Shown: positions 44,045 through 53,676, numbered from the stretch's first letter. The stretch is DNA of 64,000 nt from Palleronia sediminis (GCF_004358695.1 NZ_SNAA01000001.1:248001-312000); one strand, 5' to 3'. A program made the numbers and translations. Notes: generated by a model not told the origin, from the letters alone.

Positions 44045-44473
44045 ATGATCAACAAGCACGGAACCGCCAACTGGAAAGGCAGCCTGAAACAGGGCACAGG
44101 CACGGTCTCGACCGAGACGGGCGTGCTCGACCGGCAGAATTACGGCTTCAAGTCGCGCTTCGAGGACGGCACCAACACCAACCCCGAAGAGCTGATCGGC
44201 GCGGCCCACGCCGCCTGTTTCTCGATGGCGCTCTCCATGATCCTCGGCAATCATGACCTCGAGCCCGAGAATATCGACACCAAGGCCACCGTCTCGCTCG
44301 AAGAGGTCGAGGGCGGCTTTGCCATCACCAAGATCCATCTCGACGTGACCGCCTCCGTTCCCGGCGCCTCCGAGGACAAGTTCCACGAGGCCGCCAATGC
44401 CGCCAAGGAAGGCTGCCCGGTCTCCAAGGCGCTGGCCGGTGCCACGATCACGATGGACGCCAAGCTGGCCTGA
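44045..44473 (+). CDS. OsmC/Ohr-family peroxide-resistance protein
   Basis: The 142-residue product has the OsmC core: NPEELIGAAHAACFSMALSM with the first redox Cys, and AANAAKEGCPVSKAL with the second. The two-Cys pair reduces organic hydroperoxides. ATG 44045 is preferred over 44042 because the AGGAG ribosome binding site is then 6 bp away. It is monocistronic between the divergent DUF2927 gene and an M48 peptidase. Confidence 0.92.
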   Translation: MINKHGTANWKGSLKQGTGTVSTETGVLDRQNYGFKSRFEDGTNTNPEELIGAAHAACFSMALSMILGNHDLEPENIDTKATVSLEEVEGGFAITKIHLDVTASVPGASEDKFHEAANAAKEGCPVSKALAGATITMDAKLA

Positions 44474-44570
44474 GCCGGACCGCGCATCGGGGGGCGGCAG
44501 ATTGCCCGCCCCCCCTTCCGCGGGCGCGGCACGGCTTTTCGCGGGCCGCGCGCGCCCCCATATTGGCGTC

Positions 44571-45254
44571 ATGCTCAAGCTCGCCCCCATCCTGCTCGCC
44601 ATCGCCTATGCGCTCGTCAGCTACCGGTTCTCGGTCTGGCGCACGAAAAAGCAGCTCGACGAGCAAAGCACCGAACTGGCCGACGCCAGGCTCAAGACCC
44701 TGACCGACCGCATGGCGCAGGCGCTCGATCTACCGCGCATCCGCGTGCATATCTACGAGGTCGCGCCGATCAACGGGCTGGCGGCGCCCGACGGCCGGAT
44801 CTTCATCACCCGCGGCTTTTTCGAGGCCTATCGCCGGGGCGAGGTCGCGGCCGAGGAACTGGCCAGCGTCATCGCGCACGAGCTGGGCCATGTCGCGCTG
44901 GGCCATTCGCGGCGGCGGATGATCGATTTTTCGGGACAGAACGCGATCCGCACGGCGCTGATGCTGGTGCTGGGCCGCATCATCCCCGGCATCGGCATCT
45001 GGATCGCCAACGCGCTGACCTCGATGCTGGCGGCGGGGCTGTCGCGCTCGGACGAGTACGAGGCCGACGAATACGCCTCGGCGCTGCTCATCAAGTCGGG
45101 CATCGGCACCGGGCCGCAGAAATCGCTCTTTACCAAGCTCGACGGCTTGACCGGCAATGCCGGCGGCACCCCCGCCTGGCTGCTCAGCCACCCCAGGACG
45201 GCCGAGCGGATCGCCGCGATCGAGACCAACGAACGGCGCTGGCTGGGCGCCTGA
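44571..45254 (+). CDS. M48 family metalloprotease
   Basis: The 227-residue product has an N-terminal hydrophobic segment (MLKLAPILLAIAYALVSYRF) and the zinc motif HEXXH at residues 103-107 (SVIAHELGHVALGHS). A second hydrophobic region (RTALMLVLGRIIPGIGIWIA) precedes the third ligand Glu in DEYEADEYASALL. It resembles short membrane M48 proteases such as BepA/HtpX relatives. RSDEYEADEYA and LLSHPRTAERI are conserved family features. It converges with the DUF3047 gene, 13 bp between stops. Confidence 0.88.
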   Translation: MLKLAPILLAIAYALVSYRFSVWRTKKQLDEQSTELADARLKTLTDRMAQALDLPRIRVHIYEVAPINGLAAPDGRIFITRGFFEAYRRGEVAAEELASVIAHELGHVALGHSRRRMIDFSGQNAIRTALMLVLGRIIPGIGIWIANALTSMLAAGLSRSDEYEADEYASALLIKSGIGTGPQKSLFTKLDGLTGNAGGTPAWLLSHPRTAERIAAIETNERRWLGA

Positions 45255-45267
45255 CGGGCGCGCGCGC

Positions 45268-45939
45268 TCACTCCAGCGTCAGGTTCGAGATCACGGCCTC
45301 GACACGGCTGTCGGTATCGTCGGCATCGGCCGAAACGGCGACCCCCAGCAGGACCGGGAACGCGCCCTCGAAGGCGCGGTCGAGATCGGCGCGCAGATCG
45401 ACGCGGGCCGAGGCGCGCCCGGTGCCCGCGGGCTCCATCACGACGGTCTGGCCCTTCCCGTCGAAATAGGGGCTGGGAAAGGACGTGCCCCGCGCGTCCT
45501 CTGGCCCGCCCCATGTGTAGATCAGCAGCCGCACGCCCTCGGCCCCCATCAACCGCCGCAGGGGCGCGTCGCGCAACGCGTCCGCGGCCTCGGGCGTGGC
45601 GAGGACGAAATAGATCGCGAGATTGCGGTCGTCCCCGCCCTTGACCCGCAAATCGGTCGGCGGAACCGATTCCGTCACTTCCCAGTCCCAGGCGGCCATG
45701 CGCGCCCCGCCCATCGCGGCACCGAGCCGGCGATAGAGGATCGACACCGTCCCCTCCGAGACCACCCCGAGGCTGTCGCCGCGCGGCGCGTACTCGTTCG
45801 TCCTGAGCCGCAACAGCCCCTGCTCGGCCCAGTCGCCGTCGAACGAAAGCTGCGCGGCGCGGGCGGCGCCTCCGGGCGCCAGCGCGGCAAGTGCAGCGGC
45901 CAGCGCGATGGCGGGGGCGATGGGGGCGGATCGGATCAT
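45268..45939 (-). CDS. DUF3047 family exported protein
   Basis: The 223-residue product has a signal peptide (MIRSAPIAPAIALAAALAAL ... AARA) and a DUF3047 beta-sandwich: AWDWEVTESVPPTDLRVKGG, NLAIYFVLATPEA, LLIYTWGGPEDARGTSFPSP and a C-terminal VAVSADADDTDSRVEAVISN. The family is possibly sugar-binding or lectin-like and has no known function. ATG 45939 has GAGG upstream; earlier ATGs give a longer, unlikely leader. Confidence 0.85.
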   Translation of the reverse strand: MIRSAPIAPAIALAAALAALAPGGAARAAQLSFDGDWAEQGLLRLRTNEYAPRGDSLGVVSEGTVSILYRRLGAAMGGARMAAWDWEVTESVPPTDLRVKGGDDRNLAIYFVLATPEAADALRDAPLRRLMGAEGVRLLIYTWGGPEDARGTSFPSPYFDGKGQTVVMEPAGTGRASARVDLRADLDRAFEGAFPVLLGVAVSADADDTDSRVEAVISNLTLE

Positions 45940-46046
45940 GGGGGGCCTCGCTGACATGCTGTCCCCGCACCAAACCGCATCGGAGGCGGCGATCAACCGG
46001 TTCGGCCCGGACGCGCGCTCACATCCCCGTCACCCGCGCCCGTTTT

Positions 46047-46067
46047 TCTTCTCTTTCCAAATACCCC
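46047..46067 (-). repeat. 3'-end motif copy 6 (after modC)
   Basis: The minus strand reads GGGGTATTTGGAAAGAGAAG then A, and then AAAA, 37 bp past the modC stop and in the same sense as modC. Confidence 0.78.
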
Positions 46068-46103
46068 AAAGCCCCGGCCGCGACAGGCGCCCCGCCCCGC
46101 CCC

Positions 46104-47204
46104 CTATCGCCCGCCGGCCGGTCCGGGCTCGCCCACCGCGTCCTTGGCCACCGCGATCGCCTTGAGCACGGCATGGACCGCGGCGCCCTCGGCGATGCCC
46201 AGCGCCTCGGCCGAGCGGCGGGTGATGCGCGCCAGCAGCACCGCCTCGCACGCCTGCAGCTGCACCATCACCCCCGGCCCCGTGCCGCGCCGCAGGCCCG
46301 TGACCACCGCGGGCAGGATATTCAGCGCCGAGAGCCCCTCGGGGCGGCCCGTGGCGAGGATCACGTCGGTCGCGGCGATCCGCACCCGCAGCCGCGCGCC
46401 GGGGGGCTGGGCCACCGCCGGCAGCAAAAGCCGGTTGCCGCCCGCGTCGAGCTCGCTCAGCCCGTCGGGGTGGTGGGCGATCACCCGCGCCTCGATCACC
46501 GCCCCCGCCGCCATCGCGCCCAGCGGCGTGACGCGCGGATCGCCCAGTACCTCGGCCGCGTCGCCCTGGCGCAACACGCGTCCCTCGCCCAGCGCCACAA
46601 CCGTCGTGGCCAGCCGCGCGACCTCGGCGCCGGAATGGCTGACATAGAGGATCGGCACCGCCACCTCGTCGCGCAGCCGCTCGAAATAGGGCATGATCTC
46701 GGCCTTGCGCGGCTCGTCCAGCGCGGCCAGCGGCTCGTCGGCGAGGATCAGCCGCGGCCGCGCCATCAGCGCCCGCCCGATGGCCACGCGCTGCTTCTCG
46801 CCGCCCGACAGCGCACCGGGGCGCCGCGCGAGCAGCGGCCCCAGCCCCAGCATCTCGATCACGCGCGCGTCGCCCGCATCGGCCCGCGCGCCCGCGAACC
46901 AGCGCCCATAGGCGAGGTTCTGCGCGACGCTGAGATGGGGAAAGAGCCGCCCCTCCTGAAAGATGTAGCCGAGACGCCGCTTGCGCGGGGGCAGGCACAC
47001 CCCCGCCGCGGTATCGAGCAGAACCCGTCCCTCGAGCGTCACCCGCCCCGCCTGCGGGCGCAGCAGCCCCGCGACCGCGTCGACGATGGTCGTCTTGCCC
47101 GAACCGGAGCGGCCGAACAGCACGGTGATCCCCGGCGGCGCGTCGAACCGGGCCGCGATCGCGAACCCGTCGAAGGCGTGGGTGACATCGACCGACAGGC
47201 TCAT
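46104..47204 (-). CDS. modC: Molybdate ABC transporter ATP-binding protein
   Basis: The 366-residue ATPase of the molybdate importer has Walker A (FGRSGSGKTTIVDAVAG), Q-loop GYIFQEGRLFPHLSV, signature ALSGGEKQRVAIGRAL, Walker B RLILADEPLAALD and the switch His (YVSHS). A C-terminal TOBE molybdate-binding domain follows (about 290-355, LNILPAVVTGLRRGTGPGVM), which would sense cytosolic oxyanion. The start overlaps modB by 4 bp (ATGA). A 3'-end motif lies just after the gene. Confidence 0.95.
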   Translation of the reverse strand: MSLSVDVTHAFDGFAIAARFDAPPGITVLFGRSGSGKTTIVDAVAGLLRPQAGRVTLEGRVLLDTAAGVCLPPRKRRLGYIFQEGRLFPHLSVAQNLAYGRWFAGARADAGDARVIEMLGLGPLLARRPGALSGGEKQRVAIGRALMARPRLILADEPLAALDEPRKAEIMPYFERLRDEVAVPILYVSHSGAEVARLATTVVALGEGRVLRQGDAAEVLGDPRVTPLGAMAAGAVIEARVIAHHPDGLSELDAGGNRLLLPAVAQPPGARLRVRIAATDVILATGRPEGLSALNILPAVVTGLRRGTGPGVMVQLQACEAVLLARITRRSAEALGIAEGAAVHAVLKAIAVAKDAVGEPGPAGGR

Positions 47205-47893
47205 GCGCCGCCCACCCTTTGCGCGAGGCGGCGCGACACGCCCTCGGCCACGAGGAGCGCGCCGACCGAGACCGCGACCGAGATCGCAACCAGCATCAGC
47301 ACCGCGCCCTCGCCCCCCGGCACCTGCAAGAAGGCGTAGATCGCCGTAGGCAGGGTCTGCGTCTCGCCCGGAATGTTCGACACGAAGGTGATCGTGGCCC
47401 CGAACTCGCCCATCGCCTTGGCAAAGGCCAGCACCGCGCCCGCGACGATGCCCGGCGCGACGAGCGGCAGGGTCACGGTGGCAAAGACCCAGAACCGCGA
47501 AGCGCCCAGCGTGCCCGCCGCCTGTTCGAGCCGGGGATCGACCGCGTCGAGCGACAGCCGCATGGCGCGCACCATCAGCGGGAAGGCCATGATCGCCGCG
47601 GCCAGCGCCGCCCCGGTCCAGCGAAAGGCAAAGACGATGCCGATCTCGCCCAGCGCCGCCCCCAGCGGGGCGTTCGGGCCGAACGTCATCAAGAGCGCGT
47701 AGCCCGTCACGACCGGCGGCAGGATCAGTGGCAGATGCACCGCGGCGTTGAGCACCTGCCGCCCCGGAAACCGCCAGCGCGAGAGGGCATAGGCCACGAA
47801 CAGGCCCGGCGGCAGGCTGCACAGCGTGGCCCAGAACGCCACACGCAGCGACAGCCGCACCGCCTCCCAGACCTCGGGGCCGACGGGCTGCAC
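47201..47893 (-). CDS. modB: Molybdate ABC transporter permease
   Basis: The 230-residue membrane subunit has five to six helices and the EAA loop EQAAGTLGASRFWVFATVTL that docks on ModC. ILPPVVTGYALLMTFGPNAP is characteristic of ModB. The start codon is GTG at 47893, only 2 bp after the modA stop. It is the middle gene of modABC. Confidence 0.95.
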   Translation of the reverse strand: MQPVGPEVWEAVRLSLRVAFWATLCSLPPGLFVAYALSRWRFPGRQVLNAAVHLPLILPPVVTGYALLMTFGPNAPLGAALGEIGIVFAFRWTGAALAAAIMAFPLMVRAMRLSLDAVDPRLEQAAGTLGASRFWVFATVTLPLVAPGIVAGAVLAFAKAMGEFGATITFVSNIPGETQTLPTAIYAFLQVPGGEGAVLMLVAISVAVSVGALLVAEGVSRRLAQRVGGA

Positions 47894-47895
47894 GC

Positions 47896-48654
47896 TCAGC
47901 CTCCGGGCCGGCCGAAGCCCAGCCGCGCGAAGACCGCGCCGGCCTGCTCGCCCGACAGGTGGGCGAGGAAGGCCCGCGCGGCGGGGCCGTCGCGCCCCTC
48001 GAGCGCCGCGGCCGGGTAGAGGATCGGGGGGTGGCTGTCCTCGGGAAAGGTGGCCACGACGCTCACCCGCGGCTCTGAAAGGGCATCGGTTTCATAGACG
48101 ATGCCCAGCGGCGCCGCGCCCCGCGCGACCAGCAGCAGCGCCGCGCGCACGTTGTCGGCCTGCGCCACGCGCGGCGCGAGATCGTCCCACAGCCCCAGAG
48201 ACCGCAGCGCCGCGCGCCCGTAGATGCCCGCGGGCACCGCGTCGACCAGCGCCATGGCGAGCCGCCCCTCGCCCAGCCGCGCGCCGATCCGCGGCCCGAG
48301 CGCGAGCGGCGCGGCCTCCGCCCCGTGGGCCACCAGGACCAGACGGTTTGTCAGGAGATCGGCCCGCGTGCCCGCGGCCAGCAGCCCCGCCGCGTCGAGC
48401 CGGTCCATCCAGTCGGGATTGGCCGAGATGAAGATATCGGCCGGCGCGCACGCCTCGATCTGCCGCGCCAGCGCCGAGGACCCGGCATAGGACAGCCGCA
48501 GATCGTGGCCCGTCGCGGCCTCGAAACCCGGCGCGATCTCGTCGAGCGCGGTCTTGAGGCTCGCCGCCGCGAAGACCGTCACCGTCTCGGCGCGCGCGGC
48601 AGCGGCGCCGAGGGCGAGGGCCATGACCAGGAACGAACGCAGGATGAACGGCAC
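47896..48654 (-). CDS. modA: Molybdate ABC transporter substrate-binding protein
   Basis: The 252-residue periplasmic oxyanion-binding protein starts at GTG 48654; the leader VPFILRSFLVMALALGAAAA is a good signal peptide, whereas an internal ATG at 48624 would lose the charged n-region. The mature start TVTVFAAASLKTALDEIAPG, SYAGSSALARQIEACAPADI and MALVDAVPAGIYGRAALRSL mark ModA. It is followed by modB and modC. An 18-bp dyad sits 82 bp upstream. Confidence 0.93.
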   Translation of the reverse strand: MPFILRSFLVMALALGAAAARAETVTVFAAASLKTALDEIAPGFEAATGHDLRLSYAGSSALARQIEACAPADIFISANPDWMDRLDAAGLLAAGTRADLLTNRLVLVAHGAEAAPLALGPRIGARLGEGRLAMALVDAVPAGIYGRAALRSLGLWDDLAPRVAQADNVRAALLLVARGAAPLGIVYETDALSEPRVSVVATFPEDSHPPILYPAAALEGRDGPAARAFLAHLSGEQAGAVFARLGFGRPGG

Positions 48655-48735
48655 GGGCGGTCTTTCGGGCTTGGGGTCGACGGATCTCGCGGGGTCGGCA
48701 GGATGGCCACGCGCGGGGCCGGACCCCGCCACGCT

Positions 48736-48753
48736 CGGGCGATACATCGCCCG
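48736..48753. promoter_or_regulatory. 18-bp inverted repeat between modA and divergent lipoprotein gene
   Basis: CGGGCGATACATCGCCCG has two perfect 8-bp arms around a 2-bp centre. It sits 82 bp upstream of modA and 82 bp upstream of the divergent lipoprotein ATG, so it is centred between the two genes. It does not match the AT-rich ModE consensus, so the regulator is not identified. It could also act as an RNA hairpin. Confidence 0.45.
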
Positions 48754-48834
48754 CCCCCGTGCCCGGACGCAACCCTGTCCGCCGCGGGCGCGCGGGGCTT
48801 GGCGGCCCGGCCGATGCGCGCTAGCCTCGCGCCC

Positions 48835-49215
48835 ATGCTGCGCGGCCCCGCCCCCCTTGCCCTCGTGCTCGCCCTTGCCGCCTGCGGCGAGGCCGGCGCC
48901 GGCGCGGGCGATCCGCTGGCGCTGCGCTGCACCGTCTCGGATGGTGCGAACCAACTCCCCGCGGGTTTTCCGGCGGCCTTCTGCGACAGGTTCCGCGCGG
49001 CGCTCGCGCTCGAGACGGGGCGGCCCGTGACCGATGCCGATGACGCCGCGGCCGGCGTCGCGCTCGAGGTGATGCGTCCCGGCATGGCACGCGCCATCCT
49101 CACCGTCGGCGCGGCGCGCGCCACGGTCACGGTCTCGACCATGGATGCCGACCTGTCGGCCGAGGCCGCCGAAACGGTCGTCCCGGCCCTCGCCCGGCTG
49201 CTCGACGCCCGCTAG
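48835..49215 (+). CDS. Small lipoprotein, unknown function
   Basis: The 126-residue product has the lipoprotein leader MLRGPAPLALVLALAAC with the lipobox Cys at residue 17. A mature domain of about 105 residues follows with two further Cys (LALRCTVSD and AAFCDRFRA). The pattern of strand and helix suggests a compact periplasmic fold. No family is recognised. The stop overlaps the convergent FAH-family gene by 4 bp. Confidence 0.65.
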   Translation: MLRGPAPLALVLALAACGEAGAGAGDPLALRCTVSDGANQLPAGFPAAFCDRFRAALALETGRPVTDADDAAAGVALEVMRPGMARAILTVGAARATVTVSTMDADLSAEAAETVVPALARLLDAR

Positions 49216-50057
49216 GACGCCGCCTCGACCGCCTGGTGCTGCGTGCCCAGCCCCTCGATCGCGATCTCGATCCGGTCGCCCGGCTTGAGGAACCGGGGCG
49301 GGCGATGGCCCATGCCCACCCCTTCGGGCGTGCCGGTGGCGATCAGGTCGCCCGGCAGCAGCGCCATGAAACGGCTCATGTAGGACACGATCCGCGCCAC
49401 CCCGAAAATCATGTCGTCGGTGTTGGAGCTTTGCATCGTCTCGCCATTGACCTTGGTCGACAGCGCCAGCTTCTGCGGGTCGGGCACCTCGTCGGCGGTG
49501 ACGAGCCACGGCCCCAGCGGCCCGAATCCCGGCGCCGACTTGCCCTTGACCCAATGCCCCCCGTGCTTGAGCTGGAAATCCCGCTCGGACACGTCGTTGA
49601 CCACGCAATAGCCCGCGACATGGGCCAGCGCGTCCTCCTCGGACACATTATAGGCATGCGAGCCGATCACGATGCCAAGCTCGACCTCCCAGTCGAGCTT
49701 GCGCGCACCGGGCGGGATCACCAGCGGGTCGTGCGGGCCCGAGATGCAGGATGTCGACTTGTTGAAGATGATGGGCTCGTCGGGCGGCGGCGCGCCGAAC
49801 TCGGCCGCGTGACGGGTATAGTTCAGCCCGATGCAGAGAAAGTTCGGAACATGTCCGAGGCAGGCGCCGATCCGGCCCGGATCGCGCACCGCCGGAAGCG
49901 CCGCCGGATCGAGCCCGCGCAGCCGCTCGAGGCTTTCGGGCGACAGGGTGGTGCCGTCGATATCGGCGATTTCGCCGGACAGGTCGCGGACCTGCCCGCC
50001 CGCATCCAGCAGGCCCGGACGTTCGGCGCCGACAGGCCCGTATCGCAAGAGTTTCAT
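49212..50057 (-). CDS. Fumarylacetoacetate hydrolase (FAH) family protein
   Basis: The 281-residue product has an N-terminal 70-residue arm and the FAH catalytic domain: NFLCIGLNYTRHAAEFG, PIIFNKSTSCISGPHDPLVI, DWEVELGIVIG with the metal ligands, VNDVSERDFQ, and GDLIATGTPEGVGMGHRPPR. Members hydrolyse or isomerise acylpyruvates and 2-hydroxy-hepta-dienedioates, often in aromatic-acid or sugar-acid breakdown. The exact substrate is unknown. The ATG is at 50057. Confidence 0.9.
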   Translation of the reverse strand: MKLLRYGPVGAERPGLLDAGGQVRDLSGEIADIDGTTLSPESLERLRGLDPAALPAVRDPGRIGACLGHVPNFLCIGLNYTRHAAEFGAPPPDEPIIFNKSTSCISGPHDPLVIPPGARKLDWEVELGIVIGSHAYNVSEEDALAHVAGYCVVNDVSERDFQLKHGGHWVKGKSAPGFGPLGPWLVTADEVPDPQKLALSTKVNGETMQSSNTDDMIFGVARIVSYMSRFMALLPGDLIATGTPEGVGMGHRPPRFLKPGDRIEIAIEGLGTQHQAVEAAS

Positions 50058-50246
50058 GGCGATGCTCTCCGTTTCCAACTCGCGGCAATCTGACCCGCCG
50101 CGCCGCGCCGGGGCAACCCCCCCCTCGCGCCCCCGGCCCGCGATCGGCCTTGCGGCTTGAGCCGGCGGCGCGCTTGGGTGTAGCAGGGGCGCGCGGCGCG
50201 CCTGCGCGGCCGCCCCCTGTTTCGCCGCGTCGCCCGAGGCCCGCCC

Positions 50247-51029
50247 ATGTCCCGCACCGATCTCGCCCCCCTGCCGCCCGGCCCCGGCGGCGACGCCCCC
50301 CGCGCGGAGGCGGCCGCGACGGGGGTCCGCGCGGCCTTTATCGAGGGGTTCTGGGCCTGCGCGCCCTTCATCCTCATCATCGTGCCCTTCTCGCTTCTCT
50401 TCGGCGTGGTCGCGCGCGAGGCGGGGCTCGACATCCTCCAGGCCATGGCCATGTCGGTGCTGGTCATCGCGGGGGCCTCGCAGTTCACGGCGCTGGCGCT
50501 CTTGCAGGACCAGGCCCCGGTATTCATCGTGCTCCTGACCTCGCTGGCGGTGAACCTGCGCATGGCGATGTATTCCGCCGCGCTGGTGCCGCATCTGGGC
50601 CATGCCTCGCGCGGGGTGCGCGCGGCGGTGGCCTATCTCATGGTCGACCAGGCCTTTGCCGTGGCGATCCGCCGATACGAGCAGGATCCGCCGCTGGGCC
50701 CCTCGGCGCGCGTCGCTTTCTATTTCGGCGGAATGAGCCTGATCGCGCCGCTCTGGTACGCCTTCACCCTGATCGGGGCGGTGATCGGGCGGGCGATGCC
50801 GGCCGCGCTCTCGCTCGATTTCGCGGTGCCGGTCTGCTTCATCGCGCTGCTCGCGCCGCTCCTGCGCACGGGGCCGCATATCCTCGCGGCGCTGGTCTCG
50901 GCGCTGGGCGCGATCGCCTTCGCCTGGGTGCCGTGGAGCCTCGGGATCATCATCGCCGCCCTGCTGGCGATGATCGCGGGCCGCCGTTGCGAACTCTGGC
51001 TCGCCCGGCGCGAAAGGGCGGCACCATGA
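50247..51029 (+). CDS. azlC: AzlC family branched-chain amino acid exporter subunit
   Basis: The 260-residue product has six to seven hydrophobic helices and the AzlC core: GFWACAPFILIIVPFSLLFG, AGASQFTALALL, and LAVNLRMAMYSAALVPHL. It acts with the small AzlD subunit, whose start overlaps its stop (ATGA). Known members export branched-chain amino acids or analogues. Confidence 0.92.
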   Translation: MSRTDLAPLPPGPGGDAPRAEAAATGVRAAFIEGFWACAPFILIIVPFSLLFGVVAREAGLDILQAMAMSVLVIAGASQFTALALLQDQAPVFIVLLTSLAVNLRMAMYSAALVPHLGHASRGVRAAVAYLMVDQAFAVAIRRYEQDPPLGPSARVAFYFGGMSLIAPLWYAFTLIGAVIGRAMPAALSLDFAVPVCFIALLAPLLRTGPHILAALVSALGAIAFAWVPWSLGIIIAALLAMIAGRRCELWLARRERAAP

Positions 51030-51385
51030 CGCCCGAAACCCTGCCCGCGGCCGATGCGATTCCCGATGCGCTGGCCTGGACGGTGATCGTGCTGCTGGGG
51101 CTCGGCACCTTCGCCATCCGGTTCTCGTTCCTCGGCCTGCTGGGCGACCGGCCCCTGCCCGAATGGCTGCTGGGGCATCTGAAATACGTGGGCGTCGCGG
51201 TCTTTCCCGCGCTGGTCACGCCGCTGGTGCTCTGGCCCGAGGCGACGCAGGGCGCCTTCGATCCGCTTCGCCTCGTGGCGGCGCTCGCGGCCTTCGCCGC
51301 CGGCTGGCGCATCTCGGTGGTCGCGGCCATCGTGGCGGGGATGGGCACGCTCTACGCGCTGCAATTTCTCGCCACGCTGATCTGA
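51026..51385 (+). CDS. azlD: AzlD family exporter subunit
   Basis: The 119-residue membrane protein has four helices, with the AzlD motif [20 protein letters not shown] and [20 protein letters not shown]. It is translationally coupled to azlC. A copy of the 3'-end motif in the opposite sense lies just past its stop. Confidence 0.92.
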   Translation: MTPETLPAADAIPDALAWTVIVLLGLGTFAIRFSFLGLLGDRPLPEWLLGHLKYVGVAVFPALVTPLVLWPEATQGAFDPLRLVAALAAFAAGWRISVVAAIVAGMGTLYALQFLATLI

Positions 51386-51394
51386 CCGCCCGGA

Positions 51395-51415
51395 TCTTCT
51401 CTTTCCCAAATACCC
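51395..51415 (-). repeat. 3'-end motif copy 7 (after aminotransferase)
   Basis: The minus strand reads GGGTATTTGGGAAAGAGAAG then A, 52 bp past the stop of the minus-strand aminotransferase. It sits in the convergent gap with azlD, which has no sense copy of its own. Confidence 0.78.
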
Positions 51416-51467
51416 ATGTCGTCCGGCACGGCCCCCGCGGGCCGGCCGCGCGCGGGGCGCGTCCGGC

Positions 51468-52643
51468 TCAGCCGCCGCGCCCGGCCAGCGCCCGCGCGAT
51501 CCGCTCCAGCGCATCCTCGATGGCGCCTTCAGAGGCGGCATAGCTCAGCCGCAGGAACCCCTCGCCCCGCGCGCCGAAACTCGTGCCCGCCACCGTCGCG
51601 ACCCCCGCCCCGTCAAGCAGCAGGTCCTGGCAGTCGCGCGAGGACAGCCCCGTACCGGTGATGTCGGGAAAGGCATAGAACGCGCCGCCCGGCTCGGCGC
51701 AGCGCAGGCCCGGTATCGCGTTCAGCCCGTCCACGATCAGGCGGCGCCGGGCGGCAAAGGCCCGCATCATCGCGTCGACCGCGTCCTGCGGCCCCTCGAG
51801 CGCGGCGATGCCCGCGGCCTGGGTCGCCGCGTTCACGCAGGAATGGTCGTTGATGCAGAGCCGCGTCACCGGCTCGAGACAGGGTGCGGGCCAGATGCCG
51901 AAACCCAGCCGCCAGCCCGTCATGGCATAGGTCTTGGACCAGCCGTCCAGCACGATCAGCCGGTCGCGGATCTCGGGATAATTCAGCAGCGACACATGCG
52001 CCTGCCCGTCATAGAGCATGCGCGAATAGATCTCGTCGGACAGGATCGCCACGTCGGGGCGGCCGGCCAGCCCCGCGACGAGGCGGTCGATCTCGGCCGC
52101 CGGGGTGACGCCGCCCGTCGGGTTGCCGGGCGAGTTCACCACGACAAGCCGCGTGCGCGGGGTCAGGCGCGACAGCACGTCATCCGCCGACATGCCCCCC
52201 GCCGCGTTCAGCGGATAGGGCACCGCCGTCGCGCCGCTATAGCGGATGGCGCTGCCATAGATCGGAAAGCCCGGATCGGGATAGAGGATCTCGGCGCCCG
52301 GCTCGCCAAAGATCAGCATGGCGAAGAACATCGTGGGCTTGCCGCCCGGCACGATGACGACATGGCCGGGATCGACCTCGGCCCCGTGGCGGCGATGCAG
52401 GTCGGCAGCCACCGCCTCGCGCAGGGCGGGCAGGCCATTGGCCGGGGTATAGCCATGCGCGCCGTCGCGCAGCGCCCGCACCCCCGCCTCGACGATATGC
52501 TCGGGCGTGCGGAAATCGGGCTGGCCGATCCCCAGATTGACGATATCGATCCCGGCCTGCGACAGCCGCGCGGCCCGCGCCAGCACGTCGAAGGCCGATT
52601 CGGTGCCGAGCCGCGACAGGCTTTCGGCGAATTTCAGCGCCAT
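51468..52643 (-). CDS. PLP-dependent aminotransferase, AspC-like
   Basis: The 391-residue class I/II aminotransferase has [57 protein letters not shown] and the Schiff-base Lys in [18 protein letters not shown]. It is distinct from the aminotransferase at 36425, with different motif details. It is most similar to aspartate- or alanine-type transaminases; the substrate is undetermined. The ATG at 52643 follows a G-rich ribosome binding site. It diverges from dgoK. Confidence 0.88.
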   Translation of the reverse strand: MALKFAESLSRLGTESAFDVLARAARLSQAGIDIVNLGIGQPDFRTPEHIVEAGVRALRDGAHGYTPANGLPALREAVAADLHRRHGAEVDPGHVVIVPGGKPTMFFAMLIFGEPGAEILYPDPGFPIYGSAIRYSGATAVPYPLNAAGGMSADDVLSRLTPRTRLVVVNSPGNPTGGVTPAAEIDRLVAGLAGRPDVAILSDEIYSRMLYDGQAHVSLLNYPEIRDRLIVLDGWSKTYAMTGWRLGFGIWPAPCLEPVTRLCINDHSCVNAATQAAGIAALEGPQDAVDAMMRAFAARRRLIVDGLNAIPGLRCAEPGGAFYAFPDITGTGLSSRDCQDLLLDGAGVATVAGTSFGARGEGFLRLSYAASEGAIEDALERIARALAGRGG

Positions 52644-52776
52644 GCGTCCCCCTCCCCCATGTTGACGCCAGATAATCAGGCGCCGGGCGGCGTGGAAAGG
52701 GTCGCGCGGGGTTGCCGCGCGCGCGGGCCGGCCCCATGCTGGGGATCGCTCGACATGCCCCGAGGGGGAACACGAT

Positions 52777-53676
52777 TTGATCGACCCGACCTGGATCGCG
52801 GTGGACTGGGGGACGACGAACCTGCGCGCCTGGGCCATGGGTGCGGACGACACCGTGCTGGGCGAGGCCGTGGCGGCCTCGGCCCCGCTCGCGACGCCCG
52901 ACCTGTTCGAACGCGCGCTCATGACACTCGTGCGCGACTGGAGCCTCGGGCCCGCCACACCCGTCATCGCCTGCGGAATGCTGGGCGCGCGAGAGGGCTG
53001 GGCCGAGGCGCCGTACCGCGCCGTTCCCTGCACGCCGCTGTCCGACCGGCTGTTGCGCGCGCCCGCGCGCGACCCGCGGATCGCCCTGCATATCGTGCCG
53101 GGCCTGAAACAGGACCGCCCCGCGGATGTCATGCGCGGCGAAGAGACCCAGATCGCCGGGTTCCTTGCCACGACTCCCGATTTCGACGGGGTGATCGCCC
53201 TGCCCGGATCGCATACGAAATGGGCCCGCATCAGCGCCGGAGAGGTCGTGTCCTTTCAGACCGCCATGACCGGAGAGCTCTTTGCCGCCCTGTCCGAACA
53301 TACCGTGCTGCGCCATGTCGCGGGCGGCCCGGACTGGGACGAGGACGGGTTCGCGCAGGGCGTGACCGAGGCGCTGTCGCGCCCCGAGGCCATCGCGCGG
53401 ATGCTGTTCGCGATCCGCGCCGAGACGCTGCTGGACGGGCTCGCGCCGGGGGCCGCGCGGGCGCGGCTGTCGGGGCTGCTGATCGGGGCCGAACTCGCCT
53501 CGGCGCGGCCCTATTGGCTGGGCATGCGGGTCGCGCTGCTGGGGGCGGGGCGGCTGACCGGCCCCTACGCCGCCGCGCTCACGCTGCAGGGCGCGGCACC
53601 GCTGCGCGTCAATGCCGAGGCCGCGACCCGCGCGGGCCTCGCCGCGGCCTATGCCACGCTTTCCGCGGCGGGATGA
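52777..53676 (+). CDS. dgoK: 2-dehydro-3-deoxygalactonokinase
   Basis: The 299-residue kinase phosphorylates 2-keto-3-deoxygalactonate in the DeLey-Doudoroff galactose pathway. Motifs are [15 protein letters not shown] (phosphate loop), [15 protein letters not shown] and [20 protein letters not shown]. The start is TTG at 52777, preceded by GAGGGGG. The stop overlaps dgoA (ATGA), confirming the pathway assignment by context. Confidence 0.92.
   Translation: MIDPTWIAVDWGTTNLRAWAMGADDTVLGEAVAASAPLATPDLFERALMTLVRDWSLGPATPVIACGMLGAREGWAEAPYRAVPCTPLSDRLLRAPARDPRIALHIVPGLKQDRPADVMRGEETQIAGFLATTPDFDGVIALPGSHTKWARISAGEVVSFQTAMTGELFAALSEHTVLRHVAGGPDWDEDGFAQGVTEALSRPEAIARMLFAIRAETLLDGLAPGAARARLSGLLIGAELASARPYWLGMRVALLGAGRLTGPYAAALTLQGAAPLRVNAEAATRAGLAAAYATLSAAG

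Noticed and set aside
43738-44103. A 121-codon version of the small ORF before DUF2927
   Set aside because: It would extend across the osmC start and its ribosome binding site, and the added N-terminus has no sensible composition; only the last 44 codons are considered possible.
47896-48624. ATG at 48624 as the modA start
   Set aside because: It removes the charged n-region of the signal peptide; GTG at 48654 gives a complete leader.
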